Positions 9,318-17,592 of a stretch of 64,000 nt of DNA are shown here, in pieces. The notes beneath the pieces were generated by a model. It saw only the letters and a program-made list of their open reading frames with translations, did no database searches and was not told the origin of the DNA. Position numbers and translations under genes: made by a program. How positions within the stretch are numbered: position 1 is the stretch's first letter; every line of letters begins with the position of its first letter. The stretch comes from Chthoniobacterales bacterium (GTDB lineage Bacteria; Verrucomicrobiota; Verrucomicrobiia; Chthoniobacterales; DYNR01). The stretch spans positions 1 through 64,000 of the forward strand of contig JAOAAX010000006.1 of the NCBI GenBank assembly GCA_026418675.1, in the 5' to 3' direction.

Positions 9318-10160
9318 CTAGATGTGAGCTAACAATGATTTTGTCTTTCCAAGCTCAAGGTTGGAAGTTCGCAAAAATTGTAATGTCTCTTCCCTACTTG
9401 CCTTTAACATCTCCCAGTAAGGATGATCCGGCAGCAAATTCCAATCTTCCACTGAATTACTGTGATTGTTTTTTGAAAGTAAATTACTGCAATAATCCAA
9501 TGTCGTTAGTAAGTTGGATTTAGCTCGTGCTTCAGGGTTCGTCTGTTGGCCAATTGGCCCAGTTATTGTGTCGGGAAATTTCCAACGCTCCAAAATCGTT
9601 GCTCCAGCAAAATCATACCGAAATCCCACCATCACTTCTTCCCATTGCTCACAAGGAATGTAGGAATCCCAATATATTTCAATCCTTGCCTCTCGGAGTA
9701 ACTCTTCAATGATAACTTTCCCAATTTGATGGAGCAAACCAATCAAATAAGCCTCAGATTTGGGTGTGTTAGTCAAAAAATAAGTTGTTTCAAGATAAAG
9801 TGCACAAAAATAACTCGTCTCCCAATACTGTCTGGCACTGATTCCATAAGCTTTCAAATCCCTCAAAAAGACACCTTTCGATAAGGCTATGCTTACCATT
9901 CTAAGCAATTCGTTAAAGCCAACCTTCTGTATCGCAGATGAAAGATCCGGACTAAAATTCCCCCTCCGATAAATCGGGCTATTGGCAAGTTTTATAATTT
10001 GTGCCGAAAGATTAGCATCAGAACGAACTAACCTCTCTCCTTGCGATAACTCGGAATTCGGATCTTTAAAAATCTGATGCAATCTGGACAATACGGCCAT
10101 ATTGCCGTGCAAATTCTCAATCCGCTTAATTGCATCGGCAAATTCCTCTTTCGTTTTCAT
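9318..10160 (-). CDS. HDOD domain protein
   Basis: A 280-residue protein with an HDOD domain, a relative of HD hydrolases that usually lacks catalysis and acts in signalling. Seen: the N-terminal helix pattern (LHGNMAVLSRLHQIFKDPN), a stretch SDANLSAQIIKLANSPIYRR typical of HDOD proteins, FNELLRMVSIALSKG, and YLIGLLHQIGKVIIEELL, where the HD-type motif reads HQ instead of HD. The gene precedes the receiver-kinase hybrid by 16 bp. This HDOD-plus-two-component pairing is common in bacteria and suggests a joint regulatory output. No enzymatic role is claimed. Confidence 0.88.
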   Translation of the reverse strand: MKTKEEFADAIKRIENLHGNMAVLSRLHQIFKDPNSELSQGERLVRSDANLSAQIIKLANSPIYRRGNFSPDLSSAIQKVGFNELLRMVSIALSKGVFLRDLKAYGISARQYWETSYFCALYLETTYFLTNTPKSEAYLIGLLHQIGKVIIEELLREARIEIYWDSYIPCEQWEEVMVGFRYDFAGATILERWKFPDTITGPIGQQTNPEARAKSNLLTTLDYCSNLLSKNNHSNSVEDWNLLPDHPYWEMLKASREETLQFLRTSNLELGKTKSLLAHI

Positions 10161-10218
10161 GCCTGAGATAATCCACCATTAACCAAACTTTGTGAGAATT
10201 TCGCAAGAAAATTACTTC

Positions 10219-11001
10219 TCAATGAGGAAGAGACCTATCCCTCTTTAGCTTCCTTGCCAACTTCACCAATGTTAAAAACATCCTAATGCTATCCCAAACC
10301 AAATGAACTTTGCTCCCTGAAATGTCATGCCAGTCAACAGGAAACTCGACCAAATTAGCCCCAGCGTGCTTAAGCAAAACTATTAACTCAATATCAAAGC
10401 CAAATCGCTCTTCAACAAGATCTTCACGAATACTGCGAACTATTTCCGCACGGTAAAACTTGCAACCACACTGAGAATCATAAACCGAAATACCTGTGAT
10501 TATACTAGACAGCGTTGCATAAACCCGCCCAATTACATGCCTCAGAATTGTCCTCTGAACATCTCGCCCTAACATCTTTACCCTGCTCGCCAACCACCCA
10601 TCAATCTTAACCCCTGATCGCTCCGCTTCCTCAATCGCCTTTAGCATACGGATCACTTCCCTCGCAGGAGTAGCTCCATCTGCATCCACAAAACCAAGCC
10701 ACTCTTCTCCAGCCCATAAATCCCAACCGGCATAAATTGCCCCTCCCTTACCACGGTTCTTACTTAATAAGAGAGGATCCATCAAAAATGGATATTTTTC
10801 TCGATAATAATTCACTATCCCCTTCGTTTTTTCCGCTTCTTCACTCCCAGAACCATCATCCACAACAATCACCCTCACTCTAAATTCCTCACATGCCAGA
10901 AGGTCACAAAGTTCAGTGAGGAACTTTCCTAATCTCTTGCTCTCACACCAACAAGGTATTGCCAAAAGATATCGAAATGTCTCTTTTTTTTCTTTTGTCA
11001 C
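10219..11001 (-). CDS. family 2 glycosyltransferase (dolichyl/polyprenyl-phosphate sugar synthase-like)
   Basis: Cytoplasmic or membrane-associated glycosyltransferase of 260 residues. Seen: the GT-A N-terminus LLAIPCWCES, VIVVDDGSGS, NRGKGGAIYAG, and the metal-binding FVDADGATP. These features, and the later SQCGCKFYR followed by FGFDIELIVLLKHAG, match the subgroup that transfers glucose or mannose to polyprenyl phosphates. No transmembrane helix is evident, so it lacks the C-terminal membrane domain of some relatives. The start codon is GTG; no ATG lies near the conserved N-terminus. It is followed by the HDOD gene and preceded by menD, about 100 bp away, on the same strand. The sugar substrate cannot be told. 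Confidence 0.9.
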   Translation of the reverse strand: MTKEKKETFRYLLAIPCWCESKRLGKFLTELCDLLACEEFRVRVIVVDDGSGSEEAEKTKGIVNYYREKYPFLMDPLLLSKNRGKGGAIYAGWDLWAGEEWLGFVDADGATPAREVIRMLKAIEEAERSGVKIDGWLASRVKMLGRDVQRTILRHVIGRVYATLSSIITGISVYDSQCGCKFYRAEIVRSIREDLVEERFGFDIELIVLLKHAGANLVEFPVDWHDISGSKVHLVWDSIRMFLTLVKLARKLKRDRSLPH

Positions 11002-11105
11002 AGAAATCCTAAGCTATTGATTTGGAATCCCAAATGAGTGTTTCAAACACTCTAAAATATTTGTTTGTTAACTTGTTTCTTTAATTTTTCCTCACAAACA
11101 AAATT

Positions 11106-12833
11106 CTAATTCTTAGGCGAGCTGCTCTTGATAGGAATTTCAACAAATAGCGGTTTTTTCTTGCCACAAAAGTCCCTGATTTTTTCTTCAATATGTCTCA
11201 CATCATTACTTTGAAAATAATCGATTCCATACATTCTACAAATATGTCGGAAATTTAACCCGTGGGGAGTTTGTAGATAATCTACACAAACATCAACAGG
11301 AACATCTATTTTTAATTTCCAAAAAATCCCTCCTCCGTCGTTGTTTGCAACAACAAGAACAACAGGCATCCCTCGAAGTAAAAAAAGGGAATTCAAATCA
11401 TGCAAAACTGCCAAATCTCCAACCAATCCCAAAACCGCCTTCCGACTTTCACTCGCAAATCCAGCGATGTGGGATATGTTACCGTCAATTCCACTTGCAC
11501 CACGCTGACCAAATACCTTAAACAGCTTCCCTTCTCCTCCAGCATTCGTTTCGAAATCCCGAATAGACCTCGAATTCCCTAAAAAAAGAGTTACCCCCAA
11601 TTCTTGGCTAATCCGAAAAACAAATCTCGCAACCTGCTGTTCCGTCAAAATTTTTGTAGTATTCGCAAGTCTTCTTTTTTCCTCTTCACTCTTCCGATCC
11701 CAAAAAAGCCACTTCTCTAACCATTCGTTATTTCTTTTTATTTTCTTTTTCCGAAGAATCTCCAATATTTGCGCACAAAAAAATACTTCCTCCTCCGTTA
11801 AAACTTTAGGTTTTTGCAGGTAAGGATCAAACTGTGTGGGAAATCTATAAACACGTAACACTCTGTCCCCCTTTAATTGGGAAAAAAAAGACTCCATCAC
11901 TTTGGTAACAATCCTACCACCAAGCCATACCAGATATTCTGGATTCGGAAATCCGTTTACTTCACTCAGCCAGTCACTTGCATAAAAAATTAAGCATCCA
12001 CGCTTCCTCCAACTTTTCATCCCACTCAAAGCAGAAACAACAACCGGCCACCCTAAAACTTCCCCAAGCGTGCAAATTATTTGTAATCTTCTACTTTGGT
12101 AAAAAGGAGCTAACTCTCCAACAAGAATAATTCCCCTCTCATATTGAGATAAATTTGTCGCTATTTCTTTAATCTCCCTTTTGCTTATCCTTCCTTCACA
12201 AACGCAACAATTCTTTGCCAGGCTTTTTGTCCTAATTTCACAGAGTTTTCTCTCCCCTCTTTCTCTTATTGTTAATTTTAAATTCCCGCGTTTTATTAGT
12301 GGTTCACGAAAGGGAACGTTTATATGAACAGGCCCCGGCGGATTCCCTTGGGCAACATGAACAATTTCCGTAATAGTTTCCTCAAGAAAGCATAGTTCCT
12401 CATCGTTCGGACAAGATAAATCCACGCTCTTCTTGGTAAATTTTCCAAAAATTCCAGGCTGCCATATAGTTTGATTCGCACCTTTTTCCCTCAACTCAGG
12501 GGGTCTATCCGCTGTAATTACCACCAAGGGAAGAAAACTATAAAAGGCTTCTACAACCGCTGGAGCTAAGTTCGCTACAGCAGACCCCGAAGTCGTTAAA
12601 CACACAACTGGTTTGCCTGTTGCATGAGCCTTACCCAAGGCATAAAACGCCATCCCACGTTCATCGTAATGGATTTTAACATCAACTTTCTTTCTTTTCT
12701 CCCAAATTGAAATTGCCAAAGGTATCGAACGAGCTCCAGGACTTAAACAAAAACTCCGAACACCACTTAATATCAGTGACTCAATAATTTTTTCTCCCCA
12801 AACTAAATTCCACTCCGAACCTTCAGATTCCAT
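11106..12833 (-). CDS. menD: SEPHCHC synthase, menaquinone biosynthesis
   Basis: MenD is a thiamine diphosphate enzyme joining isochorismate and 2-oxoglutarate to give SEPHCHC, the first committed step of menaquinone synthesis. Seen: the N-terminal SLILSGVRSFCLSPGARSIP, the catalytic-side DERGMAFYALG, LTTSGSAVANL, ITADRPPELRE with QTIWQPGIFG, and C-terminal cofactor-binding LGLVGDLAVLHDLNSLFLL and ANNDGGGIF. The ATG at 12833 gives 575 residues, a normal length; an upstream TTG at 12842 is also in frame. It overlaps the end of menF by 11 bp, so the two are translationally coupled. With menF and menG it forms a minus-strand cluster; menA, B, C and E are not here. Confidence 0.95.
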   Translation of the reverse strand: MESEGSEWNLVWGEKIIESLILSGVRSFCLSPGARSIPLAISIWEKRKKVDVKIHYDERGMAFYALGKAHATGKPVVCLTTSGSAVANLAPAVVEAFYSFLPLVVITADRPPELREKGANQTIWQPGIFGKFTKKSVDLSCPNDEELCFLEETITEIVHVAQGNPPGPVHINVPFREPLIKRGNLKLTIRERGERKLCEIRTKSLAKNCCVCEGRISKREIKEIATNLSQYERGIILVGELAPFYQSRRLQIICTLGEVLGWPVVVSALSGMKSWRKRGCLIFYASDWLSEVNGFPNPEYLVWLGGRIVTKVMESFFSQLKGDRVLRVYRFPTQFDPYLQKPKVLTEEEVFFCAQILEILRKKKIKRNNEWLEKWLFWDRKSEEEKRRLANTTKILTEQQVARFVFRISQELGVTLFLGNSRSIRDFETNAGGEGKLFKVFGQRGASGIDGNISHIAGFASESRKAVLGLVGDLAVLHDLNSLFLLRGMPVVLVVANNDGGGIFWKLKIDVPVDVCVDYLQTPHGLNFRHICRMYGIDYFQSNDVRHIEEKIRDFCGKKKPLFVEIPIKSSSPKN

Positions 12834-14181
12834 CAAGATCAAAACTTACAAAAATATCTCGAACTTTTACATCCATTTCCTCCCATTCGGCACCGGGTTG
12901 TGAACCTAATACTATTCCCGCTCCTGTAAATACATAGGCCTTGCCACTCCGTAGCAAAAAGGAGCGAATCCCTACACAAAACTCAGCTTCATCATGACCC
13001 ACATAACCTAACGCTCCTCCATACCATCCTCTCCTAACTTTTTCTTTCCTTTCAATGTAAACTTTAGCTACCTCAACCGGATATCCACAGGTCGCAGGTG
13101 TAGGGTGCAAAACCCTCAATATTTCCTCATCATCACATTCTGCCTTCAAATCAACAGCAATCCGAGTTTTAAGGTGCCTCAGGTTTTCAAAATCTATCAC
13201 TTCTCTCCCAGATAAAATTGGAACAGAACTTCCTATTCTTAAAAGTGAGTTCACGATAAATCGAACAACGTAATCATGCTCTTTCGCTTCTTTTTCAGAA
13301 ATCGTTAGCTCTTCAAAGAATTGATGATCAAGATTAAATTCGCATGCTCGAGGCTTAGTTCCAGCCACTGCTTCAGTAATTAATTTTCTCCCTTGCCTCC
13401 GATATAGCAACTCAGGACTACAACCCATGAAAATCCCCGAATTTGAGTCAAATTCAAACAGAAATCCAAATCGTTCCATTCGCCTCCTCCCTATCATTCT
13501 TTTGAGCAAATCAACACCTTCCACTATTTGATCAAATGTCACTTCGGAAGTTCGAAACAATACAACTTTTTCCAAACCATTCCTTGATATTTCATTAATA
13601 GCTCGATCAACTTCCGTTTCCCAAAGCTTAAAATCAGGAATTTCTATGATCTTCTTATTAGAAAATCTTTTCGTTTCTTTTCTTAATTTAAAAAAAGAAT
13701 GAACTTTTTCTGTAATAAAATTCTTTAAAATATGTTCTAATAAATCAACATTTGGAATATTATCCCTATGACAATTAACGGCAAGTTTGTAAGTCCCTCC
13801 CACCAAACAGAACTCCAAAAAAGGCAAAAAGAAAAACTCTCCGGGAAATCCTTCCCAAATTCCGCTTCCAGGCTTTTCATCGAAACTTCTTCCACCGTAA
13901 ATTCTTGAACCGCAAGGCAATTCCTTTTTAAGTTCTAGTAATTCTCTTAACTCACCTTGTGCTACCGTCCCCAGAGCTAAACTCCACTCTCTCTCTCTTG
14001 AACGAGGCAAAAAGAAAAACTTGGGCCAAAGTTTAAGACCATATATCTGAGTTAAATCAAAAAAATCTCCAGGCAGAAAAATCTCCGCTCTTCGCCACTC
14101 TAAATCACCACTAACTAAATCCCGATGGAGCAACTCAGCAGCTTCTAACGAACCAAACTCCCCCTTTGTAAAAAAAAACAT
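12823..14181 (-). CDS. menF: isochorismate synthase
   Basis: Chorismate-binding enzyme converting chorismate to isochorismate for MenD. Seen in the C-terminal half: VDRAINEISRNGLEKVVLFR, FLFEFDSNSGIFMGCSPELL, TEAVAGTKPR, the isochorismate-synthase signature LHPTPATCGYP, and GWYGGALGYVG. From the ATG at 14181 the protein has 452 residues, typical for the family. The frame stays open upstream to an ATG at 14274, but that start would overlap menG by 73 bp and add residues unlike the family, so I chose 14181. The N-terminal half is diverged and rich in Phe, Arg and Gly, in line with the G-rich minus strand. Its role in menaquinone rather than siderophore synthesis follows from the menD/menG neighbours. 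Confidence 0.93.
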   Translation of the reverse strand: MFFFTKGEFGSLEAAELLHRDLVSGDLEWRRAEIFLPGDFFDLTQIYGLKLWPKFFFLPRSREREWSLALGTVAQGELRELLELKKELPCGSRIYGGRSFDEKPGSGIWEGFPGEFFFLPFLEFCLVGGTYKLAVNCHRDNIPNVDLLEHILKNFITEKVHSFFKLRKETKRFSNKKIIEIPDFKLWETEVDRAINEISRNGLEKVVLFRTSEVTFDQIVEGVDLLKRMIGRRRMERFGFLFEFDSNSGIFMGCSPELLYRRQGRKLITEAVAGTKPRACEFNLDHQFFEELTISEKEAKEHDYVVRFIVNSLLRIGSSVPILSGREVIDFENLRHLKTRIAVDLKAECDDEEILRVLHPTPATCGYPVEVAKVYIERKEKVRRGWYGGALGYVGHDEAEFCVGIRSFLLRSGKAYVFTGAGIVLGSQPGAEWEEMDVKVRDIFVSFDLDGI

Positions 14182-14201
14182 AGAATCTAAATTCTTTTTT
14201 T

Positions 14202-14918
14202 TTACTTTTCTGCTAAATATAAAGTTACAATTCCCATGGTTAACAGCCGAAATCTTGGTTGAACAAAACCACATCCTCGAAGCATCTCCAGAAACTCATC
14301 TCCCTGGGGAAAACTTTCAACACTTTGATTCAAATACAAATAAGCAGAATAATCTCCACTAAACCTTCCACCAATCCATGGCAAAACCCTCCGAAAATAA
14401 AGCAAATACAATTCCCGAACAAAAGTGAAAGGTGGCAGAGAAAACTCAAGGATGCGAATACTCCCACCATTTTTCAGCACACGCCTCATCTCACAAAGAG
14501 ATTTATAGGGATCCATCGTATTACGAATACCGAAAGTTATACTGACCACGTCAAACTCATTGTCTTCAAAAGGCAACTCTTCGGCCCAGCCAAGAACCCA
14601 CTCAGGAGTAACCAAAGTGTTACGCGGAACAGTTTTTCTGCAAGCTATTGCTAACATTTTTTCTGCTGGATCAACGCCCACTGCTCTCTCAACACAAGCT
14701 CCAAGATACTTCAGATTCTCCAAAAGCTGATCTCCTGTTCCTGCAGCTACATCAAGAATTTTAAGACCTGGCCTTGCATAAATTGACTCTGCAAGGCTTT
14801 TTCTCCAACAACGATCAATCCCAAAAGATAAAATTCCATTCAAAAAATCATAAGTCTTAGAAATCCGATTAAACATTAACCATGAACCCCCGCCCATAAA
14901 TTCATTGGTAAACTTCAT
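14202..14918 (-). CDS. menG: demethylmenaquinone methyltransferase (UbiE/MenG family)
   Basis: SAM-dependent methyltransferase that does the last step of menaquinone synthesis. Seen: FNRISKTYDFLNGILSFGID near the N-terminus, the SAM-binding motif ILDVAAGTGD, VGVDPAEKML, and the family signature VVSITFGIRN followed by REMRRVLKNGG-like CEMRRVLKNGG and RILEFSLP. The ATG at 14918 gives 238 residues; an in-frame GTG two codons upstream is possible. The gene leads the menG-menF-menD cluster. The family also methylates ubiquinone precursors, but menF and menD alongside argue for menaquinone. The promoter should lie in the 99 bp divergent gap to the thioesterase gene. Confidence 0.94.
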   Translation of the reverse strand: MKFTNEFMGGGSWLMFNRISKTYDFLNGILSFGIDRCWRKSLAESIYARPGLKILDVAAGTGDQLLENLKYLGACVERAVGVDPAEKMLAIACRKTVPRNTLVTPEWVLGWAEELPFEDNEFDVVSITFGIRNTMDPYKSLCEMRRVLKNGGSIRILEFSLPPFTFVRELYLLYFRRVLPWIGGRFSGDYSAYLYLNQSVESFPQGDEFLEMLRGCGFVQPRFRLLTMGIVTLYLAEK

Positions 14919-15017
14919 CTCCACTTACTAACACCAACACAAATTATCTACGTCTTTTACCTGCAAGTCGCCGCAGAACTTGTTAAAATCAACTCCATTC
15001 TTAATTTTAAGTTCGAT

Positions 15018-15479
15018 ATGTCCAATTTATTAAACTCACCAAAAGAAGATCATCCGGCACAACACATTTATTACCGAAAAGTCCACTTTTCCGATACCGA
15101 TGCAGCAGGTGTAGCTCACTTCACAAAGTTGCTAAATTTTGTTGAAGAGGCAGAACACGATTTTTTGCTTTCCTGCGGCGTATCCCCATTCGGCCCTGAT
15201 CACGGCTGGCCACGAGTTAGTTTAAGCGTTGATTACACCTCCCCCTGCCGTTTTGGTGATGAAGTAGCCATCACCCTTTTTGATTTCAGCTACGGAAGAA
15301 CATGTTTGCATTACCAATTCCGAGCCGAAGTAATGCAGGATGGCCACCCAAGAACAGTCTTCACAGGCAAAATGCAAGTCTGCTATGTAAGACGGAACAA
15401 AGATTCCACTGGCGAATTCTCCCCAGCTCCTATTCCACACGAAATTGTAAAGCTTTGGGGAGGACTTCTCTCTCCGTAG
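15018..15479 (+). CDS. hotdog-fold acyl-CoA thioesterase (4HBT/YbgC type), candidate DHNA-CoA hydrolase
   Basis: A 153-residue hotdog thioesterase. The active-site region FSDTDAAGVAHFTKLLNFVE matches the 4-hydroxybenzoyl-CoA thioesterase pattern, with a catalytic Asp in DTDAAG. The remainder fits the fold (SVDYTSPCRFGDEVAITL; FTGKMQVCYV). It is transcribed divergently from menG. Hotdog enzymes of this family hydrolyse 1,4-dihydroxy-2-naphthoyl-CoA in cyanobacterial phylloquinone and some bacterial menaquinone pathways, so a role as the missing DHNA-CoA hydrolase is a reasonable inference from position. A general acyl-CoA thioesterase is the alternative. Confidence 0.88.
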   Translation: MSNLLNSPKEDHPAQHIYYRKVHFSDTDAAGVAHFTKLLNFVEEAEHDFLLSCGVSPFGPDHGWPRVSLSVDYTSPCRFGDEVAITLFDFSYGRTCLHYQFRAEVMQDGHPRTVFTGKMQVCYVRRNKDSTGEFSPAPIPHEIVKLWGGLLSP

Positions 15480-15525
15480 TTGTTATTTCCCCGTCCGGAA
15501 ATATCCCTCCTCCCTCTATACCGGC

Positions 15526-17592
15526 ATGGGTTGTTTGCCTGTCACTATTCCAGTCAAAAATTTAAAATGGATCCCAAATAGCAAAAAATCCTATCTTGCC
15601 CGCATCGGAATAAATACACTTAAAGACCTATTACTCCATTTTCCTCGCCGTTACGAAGACCGAACACAATTCTTTTCCGCACAACCACTGGAATCAGATT
15701 CCCCTGTCTGCTTATTCGGCATTGTAGTCAAAACCAGTTTCCAACGCTACGGCCACAATCCACCTTGTTTTGAAGCCGAAATCGAACCCCAACATGCAAA
15801 TGTCTTCTCTCATCGCTGGACCTGCCGTTGGTTTAATTCCAGATACCTTGCAAAAATTATCTCTGTTAATGACAAAATTGTCATTTATGGAAAAATTCGC
15901 ATCCGCCGCCAACGCATTTACCTCGACCACCCCGAATTCGAAATTATTGAAGAACTTCAAGATTCCATTCACTTTGGACGAATAACTCCAATTTATCCAT
16001 GCGGTGATGGTTTAAACTCCCGCCTTCTTCGTGAGTGGATTTTTGTTGCACTTCAAGAGTTCGATCCAAAAACAATTCCAGACATCCTTCCTCCCAAGGA
16101 AATCGTGATCCCAAGGGAAGAAGCCCTCCAAAATATCCACTTTCCACCAAATTTTGAAACCCTGGAAAAAGCTCGAAAACAATTCGTTTTGGAGGAGTTT
16201 TTCAAACTCCAATGTCTCCTTGCTCGCCGCCGCCAACGTGCCTTGTCCTCCCATTCAACTCCAAAAATTGTTTCTAGAAAACTTCTCAACAAATTCCTCT
16301 CTCAGTTGCCTTTTTCTTTAACAACCAGCCAACAAGAAGTGTTGGAAGAATTGCTGGCCGAAATTGCCGAACCTCGACCAATGCGAAGATTGCTTCAAGG
16401 TGATGTCGGTTCCGGCAAAACAGTTATTGCAGCGGCTTGTGCTATTGCTACGGTCGAAGCTGGCTGGCAAGTAGCCTTAATGGCACCTACTCAAATTCTC
16501 GCAAACCAGCATTTCAAAAATTTTCATCGCTGGCTATCCCCTCTCGGAATTTCAGTTTCTCTAGTTACCTCCGATCAGCGCACTCTCCCAGGCGAACTTC
16601 CTCTTTTCTCCTCCCCATTCGGCGGAGACGTCATCATCGGGACTCACGCCTTGCTTTATGAATCTACCCCTCTCCCCAAACTCGGACTCGTAATCATTGA
16701 TGAACAACACAAATTTGGTGTAGAGCAACGCGCACGCCTCCTTAATCGCGGAATTTGTCCAGACTTGCTCATCATGACTGCCACTCCCATCCCCCGAACA
16801 CTCACTCAAACCATCCACGGCGATTTGGATGTCAGTTTTATCCGCGAACGTCCAGCCCTTCGAGGAACCATCAAAACTCTCGTCCGCCCTTCTTCTCACC
16901 TCCCACAAATCACATCTTTTCTCCGTAACGAACTCTCTCAAGGCCGACAAGCATATATCGTTTATCCCCTCATTGAAGAATCAGAAAAAATCCAAGCCGC
17001 AGCAGCTACAGAGAGATATGAATTTTGGAAACAAGCCTTAGCACCTTACACCGTCGAACTCCTTCATGGCAGAATGCCCGCTGACGCAAAAGAAAAAACC
17101 ATGCAGCTATTCCACCAAGGTGAAATTTCTGTCCTTGTCAGCACTACGGTCGTTGAAGTCGGTCTCGATGTTCCAAACGCAACTGTAATGGTTATTGAAA
17201 ATGCAGAACGTTTTGGCCTCGCCCAACTCCATCAACTCCGCGGTAGAGTCGGCCGTGGTCAACTCCCCTCCACATGTTTTCTCATACAATCTGAAAATAC
17301 AAAAATCGCAACCGAAAGACTTTCCACCTTAGAAAAAACCTCCGACGGCTTTGAAATCGCTGAAGCCGATTGGAGATTCCGAGGCCCAGGAGACCTATTA
17401 GGGACTGCCCAAAGCGGCCTCCCAGAACTACGAATTGGTGATCTAATTCGCGATTCCCATCTTATGGAACATGCCAGAAAAACCGCACTTGAATTGTTCT
17501 CCCAAGACCCCTCTCTCGCCAATTATCCTATTTTACTCCAAACTCTCGTCCAGTTCGAAGAATCAATTTCACAGAAATTTGCTGATACTTAG
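15526..17592 (+). CDS. recG: ATP-dependent DNA helicase RecG
   Basis: Superfamily 2 helicase (688 residues) that remodels stalled replication forks and branched DNA. N-terminal wedge/OB region with LLLHFPRRYEDRT at about 35-47; helicase core with Walker A GDVGSGKT near residue 291, the LMAPTQILANQH motif, DEQH near 391, TATPIPRTL, VYPLIEES, LHGRMPADAKE, STTVVEVGLDVPNA, QLHQLRGRVGR and the RecG-specific DWRFRGPGDLLGTAQSG. Length is normal. The stop codon overlaps by 4 bp the stop of the convergent cytochrome gene, so there is no space for a separate terminator. The gene follows the thioesterase after 46 bp. Confidence 0.97.
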   Translation: MGCLPVTIPVKNLKWIPNSKKSYLARIGINTLKDLLLHFPRRYEDRTQFFSAQPLESDSPVCLFGIVVKTSFQRYGHNPPCFEAEIEPQHANVFSHRWTCRWFNSRYLAKIISVNDKIVIYGKIRIRRQRIYLDHPEFEIIEELQDSIHFGRITPIYPCGDGLNSRLLREWIFVALQEFDPKTIPDILPPKEIVIPREEALQNIHFPPNFETLEKARKQFVLEEFFKLQCLLARRRQRALSSHSTPKIVSRKLLNKFLSQLPFSLTTSQQEVLEELLAEIAEPRPMRRLLQGDVGSGKTVIAAACAIATVEAGWQVALMAPTQILANQHFKNFHRWLSPLGISVSLVTSDQRTLPGELPLFSSPFGGDVIIGTHALLYESTPLPKLGLVIIDEQHKFGVEQRARLLNRGICPDLLIMTATPIPRTLTQTIHGDLDVSFIRERPALRGTIKTLVRPSSHLPQITSFLRNELSQGRQAYIVYPLIEESEKIQAAAATERYEFWKQALAPYTVELLHGRMPADAKEKTMQLFHQGEISVLVSTTVVEVGLDVPNATVMVIENAERFGLAQLHQLRGRVGRGQLPSTCFLIQSENTKIATERLSTLEKTSDGFEIAEADWRFRGPGDLLGTAQSGLPELRIGDLIRDSHLMEHARKTALELFSQDPSLANYPILLQTLVQFEESISQKFADT

